DNA of 64,000 nucleotides from Vanessa cardui (GCF_905220365.1 NC_061126.1:3782001-3846000), one strand, 5' to 3'. Counted from the stretch's first letter, positions 1 through 11,110 are shown. Made by a program: numbers and translations. Notes: generated from the sequence alone by a model not told the origin.

Positions 1-89
1 ATATAATATTTTATCTATGTTCTTGTTTTATTATTATTACTATCGTATTTATTGTAAAATTGATTGTTACCGCCTTCATGACTTTCTGT

Positions 90-205
90 TTGGCCTAAAG
101 GTTGACTGGTAGAGAATGCCTTCAGGCATTAAGTCCGCCTTTTGTCACAACATATTATGTTGTTGGTCAATAAAGTATTTAAATAAATTAAATAAATAAA
201 TAAAT
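90..205 (+). mobile_element. 3' end of a non-LTR (LINE) retrotransposon
   Basis: The segment carries the short stem GAATGCC...GGCATTAAG followed by GTCCGCC, then a polyadenylation-like AATAAAG and an AAATAAATAAATAAA tail. This arrangement is what I recall for lepidopteran LINE 3' UTRs (jockey/CR1-like); the family was not checked. Only the 3' UTR is visible. It is heavily 5' truncated and has no reverse transcriptase frame. If the gene model to its right is correct, it sits antisense inside that gene's second intron. Compare the second such 3' end near 43.0 kb. Confidence 0.7.
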
Positions 206-551
206 TAAGGTTTTCTTTACCGCTGTGTATGAATTAATGAATTAATAACACAAACTATTAACATATGAAAAGTCAAGTATTTCAGCTTATTCTTACTTAT
301 TGGTACTGAATAGTAATAGTCGTAGTTATTTAATCAATATGAGTAAACAATTAGATAAACGTAATTTAAAATACAATTTCGATTTAAGCATATACGAATA
401 AAATTACGATTTTTTTGGGAATATCGTACTCATTTCAAATTGCATGTATAATACGAACGATTTCATATAAATGCACGAAATACGATACATTTCACGCAAA
501 CCACACTAATTGGTCAACGTTCAAAAACAAATGAAAAACAACTGCACTCAC
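206..551. other. intron 3' of the signal-peptide exon; no feature seen
   Basis: AT-rich DNA directly downstream, on the minus strand, of the splice donor at 551-546. No open frame, RNA gene or repeat is recognisable. It is intronic if the adjacent exon call is right. Confidence 0.5.
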
Positions 552-627
552 CATATTCCGGGCACGTAATGCAGAACGCCACAGCCAGGAAAAGGCCGAT
601 CACCTCGCCGAAACCTTTGTTGGCCAT
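552..627 (-). CDS. first coding exon of an unidentified secreted or membrane protein (partial)
   Basis: On the minus strand a start codon at 627-625 in good insect context (AAAATGG) opens 25 codons plus one base. The exon then reaches a strong donor, ATG|GTGAGT, with the last exonic base at 552 (intron phase 1). The peptide starts MANKGFGEV, has a hydrophobic core from about V9 to C22 (IGLFLAVAFCITC) and ends PEY. This is a typical signal peptide or possibly a signal anchor. An in-frame TAA lies 33 nt upstream of the ATG, so this ATG is the first possible start in the frame. The exon is clearly richer in G and C than its surroundings. The remaining exons lie left of the window, so neither family nor function can be named. 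Cysteines at C19 and C22 near a possible cleavage site are the only other notable residues. Confidence 0.75.
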
Positions 628-640
628 TTTCTCTTTTAGC

Positions 641-667
641 TTAACCCACGCTGGCTTTTATTGACAT
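641..667 (-). promoter_or_regulatory. upstream ORF 2 (8 codons) in the 5' UTR
   Basis: The ATG at 667-665 in the context AAAAATGTC encodes MSIKASVG and stops at TAA 643-641, 14 nt before the main ATG. With the longer frame at 749-690 the leader holds two complete upstream ORFs. Their effect is inferred from general knowledge of upstream ORFs, not seen here. Confidence 0.4.
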
Positions 668-689
668 TTTTATTTTTCTTATTAAGCCT

Positions 690-749
690 TCACTTAAGTC
701 CTCGATGCATACCCGGCTTCGTTTTTCTTAACGAGCTCTTTGACGACAT
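690..749 (-). promoter_or_regulatory. upstream ORF 1 (19 codons) in the 5' UTR
   Basis: The ATG at 749-747 has A at -3 (TTAAAATGTC) and runs 19 basic, serine-rich codons (starts MSSKSSLRKT) to TGA at 692-690, before the main start. If this exon is the transcribed leader, ribosomes would meet this frame first. It could lower translation of the main protein. No peptide function is suggested. Confidence 0.4.
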
Positions 750-805
750 TTTAAGTTCTGGTCGATGGTCGATGATGACGACTTAGTTTTGCTTTAAGGT
801 TACAT

Positions 806-2270
806 CTGGAAAAATAGAAAGAAAATGTAAGTATGTTTATAAATATGTACAAGTTACTAGTACTTAAGTTATTATTATTTAATATTTTATATTAAATCTC
901 ATATTAATGTAACACTAGCTGAAACTGCATTTTGTTACACCAACATTACATGTTTATCATATCAATATACCATTCTAGAAATAGATAAGTGTACAAAATT
1001 GTTACAAGCAATATTAATGTGAAAGTAACTGTATCTTTGTTTGTTTGTCTCTCGATCTTTTAGGACACTGAACTGAAGTTTATGGAATTTGATGTAGAAT
1101 ATAACAATAGATTGACTTGACTTGCTCCAAGGAAGGACAAAGGACACTTCTCATGTCAACCCCTGAAGATTAACTTCTTAAACGCGAGCTAAGCTGAGAC
1201 GACCACTAGCATTTAATTTAGTATAAAATATATACTACATCCATTCCAATAGATGAGGTTAAATTACTTAACGAACAAATACAGCGTATCACCTAAGACC
1301 GAATAGCAGTCTGGAAAATGATAAATAACTTAATTAAGAGAGCATACTTATTCTAAATACGAACGAAGCACGAAATCTAGTTTGTCACAATTTTTAACTG
1401 AACTCGCTGAGAGTCAGGTCAGCTCGTGAACACGGCAGACAAAACTGTGTCAAAATGTCACGCAAAATAAAAAGGTACTAAAGCAAATAAAACCCGAATT
1501 ATGTAATATACACGATAGCACTTTTCAACACTGATGCGTCTACGGAATGATGGAGAAAACGGAAGAGTAGGAGGAAGTCACTAATCCCACAAACGCTTTA
1601 TGTGTATATTTATTTGCTTTTGTGTCTTATAAGAATTACAGTCTTAGCGGATATATTAGATTAATGTAACGATTGAATGTTCTGAGAAAGAAGATTATGT
1701 TTTGTACGGTCCATTTTTATGTCTCGAAAAAATCGTAAAGATACCACCTACATAAGTGTGTCGAATTTCACTGAATTTTTGTCACGTGTATTGGAATGAT
1801 TTTCAAATATTTACACTAAAATTCTTGTTTAAAATTGACGTTTTGAAACAACGGTCAATTCGAAATTTGAATTTCATAAGTATAACGTGTAAACCGAGCA
1901 TTTATAAAATCAGTTTGGACTCAATTTTTATACATAAAAATATATATGTAATAGTTCGCGAACTTCTATATTTGATAACGGTTTCGTTACTATTATCGGG
2001 TATTTCTGATGAAGGACATCATACATAAAAATATATTTACCGATATTTTCACGTTTATATCACCCGGACCCCGAAATTGCTCAATCGTTACTGTAACATA
2101 TCTGTTATCAAATTGAGCGTGTATAAAGCCTGTGAATGTGATGTATATTTATTCCCTCTATATATTTCGCCGTGGAAATAAATTATAGTTACAGCGTTTA
2201 TCGAATCTTTATACAATTATTTTGAATATTTATTTTACTTTACAAATACAACAACAAACTATACAAAACG
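806..2270. other. unannotated AT-rich sequence, presumed 5' intron
   Basis: I see no repeat or coding sequence. A minus-strand TTCAGTTA initiator-like motif lies at 1402-1395. Just to its right, 1405-1440 is moderately richer in G and C. There is no TATA box about 30 nt upstream and no recognisable downstream promoter element, so I do not call a promoter. Confidence 0.4.
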
Positions 2271-2420
2271 ACCCGAGATGGACTAGTGGTTAGAGCGCGT
2301 ACATTTTAACCAATGAATGCGTGTTCAAACCCAAGCAATCACCACTGAATTTTCATGTGCTTAATTTGTGCTTTAAAGTTCATCTCGAGCTCGGCGAGGA
2401 GACATCGAGAGGAATCCTCT
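2271..2420 (+). mobile_element. S1 SINE, tRNA head and 5' body, 3' truncated
   Basis: Box A-like TGGACTAGTGG at 2279-2289 and box B-like GTTCAAACCC near 2323 are followed by the body motif CATGTGCTTAATTTGTG and a decayed GACATCGAGAGGAA. The 3' half (CACCAACCCGC...GAGGAGGCC...CAGCAGTGGG) is missing. Many substitutions indicate an old copy. Confidence 0.7.
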
Positions 2421-2579
2421 CGATAAGATATCTTTCGGACCTCTCTAGAAAGGAGACTGGGCTACTGGTTTGAGCTCCTACACGATAATGTACTTATTAT
2501 TATTATGTTATAATAATAATAAGTAAAAGAATAAAAAATTAAAATAAAAGAATAAATAAATTTATTTATATATTATTAT

Positions 2580-2930
2580 GACAACATAGTATAAAGCAAA
2601 GTTCTTCCCGCTGTCTGTTTGTCGTTATGTATGATTCAATCTTTAAAATTACCAAACGGATACTGATGCAGTTTTTTTAATAAATGGCGTAATTCAAAAG
2701 AATAATAGTTTATATCCTTAATTCATGCATAATATAGTACAGAAACGCTGATAATTTAAGAGGTTTCTAATGTGATGTCGTAAATAAGAACATTTTTGGC
2801 GCTTACATTGTAAACGTTGTTCGAACCCTACGAAATAAATCAAAATAATGTACTACTGCACCTTAAAAAGTTCTAAAAAATATGTATTTTATCTCTTAGG
2901 CTAACCTAACCCATAACAACCATTATTTAT
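2580..2930 (+). mobile_element. family C Helitron-like element, degenerate longer variant
   Basis: It begins ACATAGTATAAAGCAAAG and contains CGGATACTGATGCAG and CTAATGTGATGTCGTAAATAA. These match the shorter copies at 44.5, 40.2 and 56.9 kb. It then continues into a segment (GGCGCTTACATTGTAAACG, CCCTACGAAATAAATC) that those copies lack. The 3' CTAG terminus is not recognisable, so the right edge is approximate. Confidence 0.55.
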
Positions 2931-4734
2931 CCTTTACGTTTTACTAGAAATGATGGCTTATTAACGACGTAATTTTAAGCAATACATCATTAATCTTTAC
3001 CCCATAAATTACTTTAAATACATTGTGCATTTAATATAGATTAATACGGCTTTACAGCGTGTTATTAAAATAAACAGTTCCAATCATAAGCAGATAAAGC
3101 GGAGGGTGAAAAGTAGTATATTTAATAATGAGCATAAAAAGTAAAAAAAAAAAATTAAAGAAAAGTAAATGAAAAATTAAAATAGGAGAAAAGTAAATGA
3201 ACATTTTAAATTTGTTGTTGCTTAACGGGGGTATTTAAATAATTGATTACAGGAATGGCATTAACACAATCATCCCTTAGCAATCTTGTTTGCATGAAAA
3301 AACCATTTACAAGTACGCTTTCGTAATATTATCAACGTGACTAATAAACTTTACTACTAAATAATAGTATATTAATAAACATATCTAAGAAGTACTTAAT
3401 TAAGAATATAATATAGGAGTGAAATAGGCTTGTACTGTATTCTTACGTTTGAATAATACAAAAAGTAGAAATAAAAAAAAAATCATACTGCCTTTAGTTG
3501 GTACCTTGGGCCTCATCGACCCGGCATTGTTACAAGTAATATTTAAGCCGTATCACAGCAATGTGGTACGGCTTAAACGTTGAGAGCGGCATAAGGATAT
3601 TCTGGATCTCGTATTTGATCGTTCAAGATGTTAGGATGTATCGTACAGTCAATTGTATAACCGATGTTCCATAAAACCGATTATTTCCTATAAGCAATTC
3701 TCGACTTCACGTTACATCTCGGTTTCCAGTTACGTCCAACAATGTTTTGACACTATTCCTCAAACATATGTCAATTGGTTCGATTTTCGGCATAGGGCAA
3801 TTCACTTGTCGCAAGGTCAATGTCATAGCAAGAAGAAAAAAACGAAGTAATCCAATATGGCTCAACTTACGTCGTTTCGATTTACGTCGCGTATTTCGAA
3901 ACCTAACGTGAAAAAAAAATCATTGCAATGAAAAGAGCATGATTCTTCCAACGAGATTAGATTTGAGCTGAATAAATACTATTAAAAATGCACAAGACAA
4001 AGATAAGCATGGAGAAATTTACGAACGATGTCTGCGTAAGTAAATTTTCTCTTACAAATTATGGTGTATATTCATGGACGGCTCGGAGAAAATTTAATAT
4101 TTTCAAAGTGTTCATAAACCGAAATAAGTTGAAATAACGATGTTGGAGCTCCATTTTATTATGTAAACACTCTCCTAAGAGAATGTGAGACTTTGTAAGG
4201 CAGGCGAGCGTTATATCCAGATCTAGTTAGTGTCTATCGGTATGGCATACTCGTTTACTGAGCTACATACCTGGATACTTTTATAAATCGAACTTATATT
4301 TTCTGTATCAAACAATCTTGTATTACAGGATATTGTACCGTTAGGAAAAAATGCAACTCTGAATAAAAGACTATACACTTGGTTATGAAGAATAAAAATA
4401 TATGAAAATGTTTTATAATTTATTCAAATATATTATACGTTAGTGGTTCTGTTATCATTTCTCATATAAAGTGCCTTATTTAAAACAACTTCTAAAGGAA
4501 AACTTGCCATGTAATGTCTGGTTAAAATATACTTTAATTTTTCGCATTTTTTTTTATGATAATTTTAGGCGATATTCGTGCTGATTAAAACCTGGAGAAG
4601 CACCACGGGACTATCATTTATTTAATAGTATACTTATTAATGTAAAATCTATAAAGTTTACCATCCATAATAATCGGAACAGACTGGTAATTTGTATTTA
4701 AATTCAACTCATAGTCAACGAGGTTAAACACTAA
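2931..4734. other. unannotated AT-rich sequence
   Basis: I see A-rich low-complexity DNA near 3140-3200, where AAGTAAATGAA recurs. A frame of 65 codons at 3653-3850 has no protein-like features and I do not accept it. No repeat family was recognised. Confidence 0.4.
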
Positions 4735-4885
4735 GGAAACCTACATTTGTTGGACGAAAATCTTCCACATTTGTATCCACTAACCCGCTCCGGAGAATCG
4801 TGACGTAACAGGGTTTAAGTCTACTAAAAAGGGGAGGAGGCCTTAGTCCAGCAGGAATATATTTACAGGCTGTCACTTTAACTTT
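4735..4885 (+). mobile_element. S1 SINE, 3' half, degenerate
   Basis: Landmarks in order: CACTAACCCGCTCCGGAG, AAAAGGGGAGGAGGCCTTAG, TCCAGCAG and TTTACAGGCTGTCACTTTA. The tRNA head is absent. It is an old, 5'-truncated copy. Confidence 0.6.
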
Positions 4886-5510
4886 ATCGAGTTGTTTTAT
4901 TTATTTATATGTTGGTACTGGTTACGGTCGAAGTGTATGATTCGAGTTATTTTTTTTCAGAAAAGATCGGACATACATAAGGTACTCCAAAAAGGTATCA
5001 AAGATTAAAAGACATGGTACTATATATTTCATATTCAAGCATAAACATTGTAGTATTCTTCTTCATATATTTTTTTTCATCTTTGTTTATGGTCGAATAC
5101 CTTGTTGGATACCTTGTCTGATATAAGATTGAAGATCCTGGTTCTTACCTTAGGTCATGCTTACATAATTTTCTATTCCAACGAAAAATAAACAGTCCGG
5201 CCGCATTTGCCATCTCATCGGATTATAAGAGAGAGAAAGAGAGAGGGATTGATTAAGACCATCTCGATTAAAGTGCTCAGTTACTTATTAACTAAACAAA
5301 TACTAGCAGCATAGTGTGAATGTGGTCTTAATGTATCCTTTTAAAGTAAACAAATACTTAATAACTATCCCAAGCGACTTCATTCTATCTGAGCATCCTT
5401 TCTAAAGTTCCTCATCATGTAAATTGCATGTTAAAGTTTGATCACTCAGTTTTAGCTCTTCATTAACCTTTGTTTAATATAACATATATAAAGAAATATG
5501 TTTTATATAA
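4886..5510. other. unannotated sequence with a short GA-rich tract
   Basis: AGAGAGAGAAAGAGAGAGGG at about 5228-5247 is a purine microsatellite. Nothing else is recognisable. Confidence 0.4.
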
Positions 5511-5786
5511 TCTATACATATAATAAAATTGGAGTGTCTGTTTGTGAAATTAAAATAGCCCTCAATGCAAATGTATTACATTACATATACTAAAACAGAT
5601 TTTTTTACAATTTTTGTCTCTCTGTATATCTGTCTGTTTGTTCCGGCTAATCACGTGTATCAATGGAACGGCTGGACTGATTTTGATGGGACTTTCACTG
5701 GCAGATAACTGATATAATATAGTAACTTAGGCTACAATATTTTTTTTGTTAAATTCAAACGCGTATAAAGTCGCGGGCACAGATAG
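5511..5786 (+). mobile_element. family I Helitron-like non-autonomous element
   Basis: The left end reads A|TCTATACATATAATAAAATTG (TC terminus after a host A). The right end reads GTCGCGGGCACAGATAG|T, which fits the CTAG|T ending of Helitrons with one change (C to A). Internal landmarks GTGTCTGTTTGTGA, TTCCGGCTAATC and GGACTTTCACTGGCAGATA are those I recall from a very common lepidopteran repeat. No coding capacity. Confidence 0.6.
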
Positions 5787-6183
5787 TTTTTACATAAAAC
5801 TCGCGTACTATTATCATTCGTTTTTGACTAAGTATCTGTCAATACATTTTAATTAGTCTCAGTTTCCATTTGAATATTCATTTGTGATATCATCTCGACT
5901 ACACCAATTAATCTTCTAAGTAACATCTTAGCGTTCTTATACTAATGAAACTAAAATCCATTAAACGACAGAATAATAATAATTTGACAATTAATTAAAC
6001 AATTTCAGAGTTGATACTTCTCATTATTAGTATTATTTTTAAACAGTACAGATAACACGTGAAATGAATTATAATTATATTAATACAAGACTATATTTTT
6101 ATTTGTTTTAGAACAAACTGTCAACCAATTACGCCCTTTAAATATAAGCCATAACTTCAAGAAGTATAATTTAACTTTTTTTA
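5787..6183. other. unannotated sequence
   Basis: AT-rich; no recognisable feature. Confidence 0.35.
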
Positions 6184-6455
6184 TGTTATAGCGGGCAAAC
6201 GAGCAGGAGGCTCACCTGATGGAAAGTGATCATCACCGCCCATGGACATCTGCAACAGGGGGGGTCTTGTCTTGCCGGCCTTTTGAGGAAGGAGTACGCT
6301 CTTTTTTGAAGGTTCCCAAATCGTATCGGTTCGGAAAAACCGCCGGAGAAAGTTGGTTCCACAGAGTGGTTATGCGAGGTAGAAAATTTCTTAAAAATCG
6401 CGCTGTTGTGGATTTTCGGAATCAAGGTGGTGGGGGTGGAATTTCGAATAAAATT
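6184..6455 (+). mobile_element. family A repeat with remnant open frame
   Basis: GGGCAAACGAGCAGGAGGC, CTGATGGAAAGTGATCATC, CGGAAAAACCGCCGGAG and GTGGTTATGCGAGG are landmarks of a repeat I recall as very common in Lepidoptera and of uncertain class. A frame of 98 codons from 6219 runs through it (start MESDHHRPWTS) and continues beyond it. It is a remnant or chance frame within the repeat, not a host gene. Other copies lie at 16.4 and 20.5 kb. Confidence 0.6.
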
Positions 6456-6729
6456 TACTCAGTCAATCCTTCGATAAACATGGGACCAAAAACTAAATAT
6501 ATATTTTTTGATTAATCACTATACCTACAGATATTAAGTAGTAATTGCTTTCGTGGGCTTACTTTCATTTAACAGTTTCATTGAATTTTATATTGAAGAA
6601 AAACAATACTTATTAAAATTATGTGAACAGCGAACTATTATAAAAAATCCTAAAGTTTTAGATATTTGTGACACAATTTTATACGATCTTGTAATCTTGT
6701 TAAAATTCACCAACCGGCTGATGTGTCAT

Positions 6730-6873
6730 TTGTATGATATATCCACTGTGCCTGTGGTTACACTGACTTAGTCACCCTTTAAATCTTAAATATTATTGTT
6801 TAGCAGTATAATGTATATTGGGTACTAGTATACTTACCCAAACGGGTTTGCACAAAGCCCTACCACCAAGTGA
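6730..6873 (+). mobile_element. family B repeat, degenerate 3' part
   Basis: CTGTGCCTGTGGTTACACTG, AGTCACCCTTTAAA and CGGGTTTGCACAAAGCCC followed by TACCACCAAGTG match the better copies at 18.3 and 47.3 kb. Confidence 0.65.
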
Positions 6874-7664
6874 ACAGTCAAAAAAACACAAACATGTCAC
6901 TCATTTAAAAGTGTTCCGCAGGATATAAGAACATTTAAATTGGATTCAACAAATCTATTTCAACGCCTCTGATTTTTTTTCAAAGAGCATAATTATTTGT
7001 AGAACCACTGGAAGTGACTTGAAAAGACCATGTATTATACAAAGGCGTCCGAGGCAGAAATTGTATTGTGTGCGCCCTCTTTACGTTCGCCGCGAGTACC
7101 GAGTGTCACTTCTATTTACCGGTACCTAAGAGAATTCTTTGTCGTGTCACCCACTTAATACTGTTTCTTGTGTTGTACATGTTTTCTAATATAATGTTTT
7201 ATTCACTTGTATACTACGTAAGAAAAGTTTGTATTCAGAACTGTTTGTTCTTTGGAATTGAATTGAAATCCGAGAAGCGTCGCTGTCTGGATAAATAAGT
7301 GCAATGTTTGTGTCAATACATTTAATCAGACTATTAACACACCATTACTACACGATACGCACTGTATAGTATTTTATCTGACAGATGCAGACGTCTTCGC
7401 GATGTCTTCGCCACTGAGGGCGTGATGAACATATTTCAAAATTAAGCAGTGTTATTATCATATGATAATTCGTCTAATAAAATGAAATATGAAAATTTTA
7501 ATAAAAATATATGCGCATTAATAAACTAACAAATACAACATGCTAGACGACATTTCGCGTACAGCTACGTCAATATTGGTGGTCTACCAAAGCGTAAAAA
7601 GCGTTGGTAAAAAATTAAACATTAACTAACATACTTATGAAATGTTATAATATTTAATTACATG
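6874..7664. other. unannotated; locally GC-richer segment 7044-7120
   Basis: A 76-codon frame at 7068-7298 (starts MCALFTFAASTE) has a hydrophobic middle. It lacks splice or promoter context, so I treat it as chance. TTATCATATGATAA near 7455 is a short palindrome. No repeat was recognised. Confidence 0.35.
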
Positions 7665-7948
7665 AGCCGAGATGGTCCAGCAAGCCAAGATGGTCCAGTG
7701 GTTAGAACACGTGCATCTTAACCGATGATTTCGGTTTCAAACCCAGGCAACCACTACTATATATATCTGTGCTTCATTTGTGTTTGTGTATGGAAAACAT
7801 CGTGAGGAAACCTGCATGTGTCTAATTTCATTGAAATTCTGTCACATGTGCATTCAACCAACCCTGCAGCGTGGTGAAATATGTTCCAAACTCTTTCCTT
7901 AATGGAAGAGGAGGCCATTAGCCCAGCAGTGGGAAATTTACAGACCGC
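7665..7948 (+). mobile_element. S1 SINE, near full length, with duplicated 5' head
   Basis: The head occurs twice in tandem: AGCCGAGATGGTCCAG then AGCCAAGATGGTCCAGTGG. Box A is TGGTCCAGTGG at 7691-7701 and box B is GGTTTCAAACCC at about 7733. Body motifs AACATCGTGAGGAAACC and GTGCATTCAACCAACCC are followed by GAGGAGGCC and CAGCAGTGGGAAATTTACAG. Flanking TACATG at 7659-7664 and 7949-7954 may be a 6-bp target-site duplication, though that is short for this family. Confidence 0.85.
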
Positions 7949-8510
7949 TACATGTATATATCATGATAATATAAATATGGGCTACTTCACGTAGTATTAT
8001 ATCACTCACAAATGAGAACAACTACATTAATTAAAACTCGACGTAAGCGTCGACGAACAAAAATAAATGAATTAAAAAAATATTAATCAAAAACGCGATA
8101 ATCTCAAGATTAATTACATGGTATTTCATTCGTGATAATGCAACATTAGCATTTCACATTCATGGGTTTATTTAAACGTGGTCTCAATTTAACTAATCTT
8201 AATGATGTAATCAAAATAAGACTGGGGAAAGGGAATAAAATGAGAAGATTGTGATTACTCAAAGGGACAGGAATCTGTCTTTCGTTTTTCTGCCTTTTCA
8301 AGTTTTTCCAATTTGTCTCTGATGTTAATGCAGAGGAAATGAGATTTGACACTTCGCTCGATGACTTTGCTTTATAACGCTGGTATAATTACTGATAAGG
8401 AAAACTGGATAGTAAAAACAAGCAATATATATGTTTATGACTTTCATGTTTTAAATACATTATTTTAAATACATTAAATAAAAACAATTTAACGAGAGCT
8501 CACTTCGGAT
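7949..8510. other. unannotated sequence between two S1 SINEs
   Basis: Nothing recognisable apart from a short AT-rich run. TCACTTCGGAT at 8500-8510 is the left target-site duplication of the next SINE. Confidence 0.4.
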
Positions 8511-8796
8511 CGAGATAGTTGAAACGCGTGCATCTTAACCAATGATCGCGGGTTCAAACCCAGGTAAGCACCGCTGATTCATGTGCTTAATTTGTCTTCA
8601 TAATTCATCTCGTGCTCAGCGGTGAAAGAAAACATCGTGAGGAATCCTGCATGTGACAAATTTCATAGATATTCTGCCACATGTGTATTCCACCAACCCG
8701 CTTTGAAACAGCGTGGTTCCAAACCTTCTCCTCAAAAGGAGAGGAGGCCTTTATCCCAGCAGTGGGAATTTACAGGCTGTTACTTTTACTATACTG
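8511..8796 (+). mobile_element. S1 SINE with 11-bp target-site duplication
   Basis: Flanked by TCACTTCGGAT at 8500-8510 and 8797-8807, an exact 11-bp target-site duplication. Box B GGTTCAAACCC is intact, but the box A region is damaged (CGAGATAGTTGAAACGCG lacks the CCCAGTGG). The body runs through AACATCGTGAGGAATCC and CCACCAACCCGC to GAGGAGGCC and CAGCAGTGGGAATTTACAGG. The frames across it are non-coding. Confidence 0.9.
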
Positions 8797-8865
8797 TCAC
8801 TTCGGATATTACGATAAGGTCTCGGAAGGTAGCGCTTTGGAATGTTTAAATTTTCTTATTATGCC

Positions 8866-8890
8866 AATAGTGGTGACCACTTACCATCAA
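8866..8890 (-). mobile_element. family B fragment
   Basis: AGTGGTGACCACTTACCATC matches, in reverse, the GATGGTAAGTGGTCACCA of the family B head near 46.84 kb. Only this ~25-bp piece is left. Confidence 0.4.
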
Positions 8891-9297
8891 ATACTTGATT
8901 AAATAATAACACGGAAAGCGATGTTAAACACAATTATAATTACATACCATATTAAAAAGAAAAGACAATGAGAGGAAAATTTAAATGTATTAATATTGTA
9001 TTTTATTTGCCATATTGTGGATAGACCTTTAGTATTTATTTGAAGTATAATATTAATAAATTAAGCCAAAAGTTGCTTTTGAAATACGTGTGAAGTCAGA
9101 CGGAACACAACACACAATTCGATAACATTTTATGAATATGCATAATTATTATAAATATTTTGTAGTATACATTACATTAAAAATAGCCTGGCAATTATGC
9201 GTTGCGAGGCTAAGGCCCTTTCTGGTTCGAAGTAATTTTGACACTTATTGTATGGGGTTAGTGAGTACTATAGTAGACTTTTAGCTGACGTATGAAA

Positions 9298-9371
9298 GTT
9301 TCCTCACGATGTTTTCTTTTATCTTGTGCTCTGCGCGCGACGTAAATTTGGATACAATTTAAGCACATGTT
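9298..9371 (-). mobile_element. S1 SINE internal fragment
   Basis: The minus strand reads ACATGTGCTTAAATTG ... GAGCACAAGATAAAAG, then AAAACATCGTGAGGAAAC. This is the central S1 body, with an unusual CGTCGCGCGC insertion or substitution. It forms the 3' end of an 88-codon minus-strand frame (9585-9319) that I do not accept as a gene. Confidence 0.55.
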
Positions 9372-10887
9372 CCAAGTACTTTTTATTTTGACGCTGTGAA
9401 AACCTTCCGTAATTAGTTAGATCCCTGCCTTCAAAAATCACTGCGATGGCCGCCCTCGGCGATAAGAGGTAGCGTCGACAGTTTGTGTTAGTCTCTCCTA
9501 ATTTGCGCCGCTCTATGTGAGTTGAAGTTCTCCTTAGGGGACGAGAGAGATCTGCTACTTCTTGGTAGTTCGTATGGCAAAGCAAGGATGTTCTAACGAG
9601 ACTATCTAGGCTTTAATATTATTAATTTACTGTGCATTTTCATAGATATGCATTTTTGGAGACTAAAACGGCCGAGGGTATATTGCCAGAAATTTGTGAT
9701 ACGAGCAATTTATTATCAACATGTGATATATTATTGCTAGGATGAACATAATGTGTTCAGTGATCGGTAGTAAATTAATTTATAAGCCAAATAAATTATG
9801 TATATGGAGCAACTGATGGCGTAGTATTATTTTTTTTAAATATGGTACATAATTATGTAATATTATGAGTTTTTATATGTGGCATCCGTGTGTTAGGAGG
9901 ATTCTAAGGTATCCTATGTCGTTTTCTGTATCCTAATTTATAATATTACTTAGGATACATAAGCTACGTAAAAGGTATATTTCAGTAACATGTTTGATTC
10001 ATTTAAATACGCTTTAGTATAATTTGAAAAAGAAAATTGAGGTAGAGACTTATCCTAGTGATATATCTAGTAAATGATTTCAGTTGAATATAATTATAAC
10101 TAAGTGAAATGTAAAATATTATTCGATATTAAATACGTTTAGTGTATCTTAATTGTAATTATGAATATAGGTACTTGATATACGATTCAATATTATCGTC
10201 TATTTAAAAAAAAAAAAAAGAAAAAACAACTATTGTTATTGATTTAAAGTACAATCTTATAGTTAACGTTTTGCGTAATGCACAAATGTTACGATATACC
10301 TTCTATTCGTTTCGTTTTGTCCTTCATAATCTACCCTTGAACCAAATATTAATTATTTATTAATATTACGTTATATTATTTTCATAATGCCATGAGATAA
10401 GCGATTATAATCATTTTTTATTTATATAGAATAACTTACAAAGGGTAAGTCGTAGGATAAATAGGTTAACGTCTTCGAGCAACTTATGTATACTTAACCT
10501 GCATTTTAATCCAATAAAGACATGTAAATCGTGCAAAGCATTTCTAACACATTGTAATTCAATTAAAATGGCGTACATAATACTTTTCATATTTAGATAA
10601 TTTTAACGTAATTTATTAAATATTCATTCATACAAAGTCACACGATTCACTTTTCTGTAAATTTGAAATCGTCGTAATTCATGTTTTAGTGGATACTTAC
10701 ATTATAAAACTAAACTATATTTATGATTTTAGCTTTCTAAATTCAGTAGTTTCGGGTGTGCGTTGATATAGTCTGTAACCATAATCGATGTCATAGGTAA
10801 ACTAATTATATCCGGCTGATTCACCCTTGTATGCAATTTGTAATGAATATAGTTCATTAACTTTGTTTATACCACCTACTTAGCTAT
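9372..10887. other. unannotated sequence
   Basis: Segment 9400-9590 is less AT-rich and has an open minus-strand frame (starts MLCHTNYQEVADLSRPLRR). I recognise no domain and see no donor or acceptor pair. AGGATAC/GTATCCT motifs recur near 9910-9960 as short inverted copies. The rest is AT-rich and blank. Confidence 0.35.
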
Positions 10888-11110
10888 CAAAAAATACTTT
10901 ATTCAAGTAGGCTTTTACAAGCAATTTTGAATCGTCATTAAACTACTATATAAAGTGAAGCTACCACCGGTTTGGAAAGTAGATTCTACCGAGAAGAACC
11001 GGCATCAACAACCGGTAAGGAACTTAGTAGTTACCCGTTTTTAACACTAACAATACAGTCATGTTAAATACAATTAGGTATGCCATATATCCTGCGTGGA
11101 AGTCAACAAG
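10888..11110 (-). mobile_element. family F LINE 3' end
   Basis: The minus strand reads from GACTTCCACGCAGG through a TTAACATG-type stretch and GGTTCTTCTCGGTAGAATC to AAGCCTACTTGAATAAAGT. This gives a typical lepidopteran non-LTR 3' UTR ending in an AATAAAG signal and tail. The tail (right to left) is at the low-coordinate end. Confidence 0.7.

Larger units (their letters stand above)
628..805 (-). other. 5' UTR part of the same exon, with splice acceptor at 808-806
   Basis: On the minus strand the sequence TTTCTATTTTTCCAG reads as a clean acceptor (pyrimidine tract plus CAG), putting the first exonic base at 805. The 178 nt before the start codon have stops in all frames and no long frame, as expected of a leader. 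This implies at least one more 5' exon to the right. The exact acceptor is a prediction; no transcript evidence is available. Confidence 0.6.

Noticed and set aside
1395..1402. Minus-strand initiator TTCAGTTA as TSS of the left-end gene
   Set aside because: No TATA box or downstream element at the right spacing, and no convincing donor between it and the acceptor at 808.
6219..6515. 98-codon plus-strand frame
   Set aside because: It runs mostly within family A repeat sequence; related copies have disrupted or shifted frames.
9319..9585. 88-codon minus-strand frame in GC-richer DNA
   Set aside because: Its 3' end is S1 SINE body. The upstream part has no recognised domain and no paired splice sites; it could be a remnant of an unknown element.
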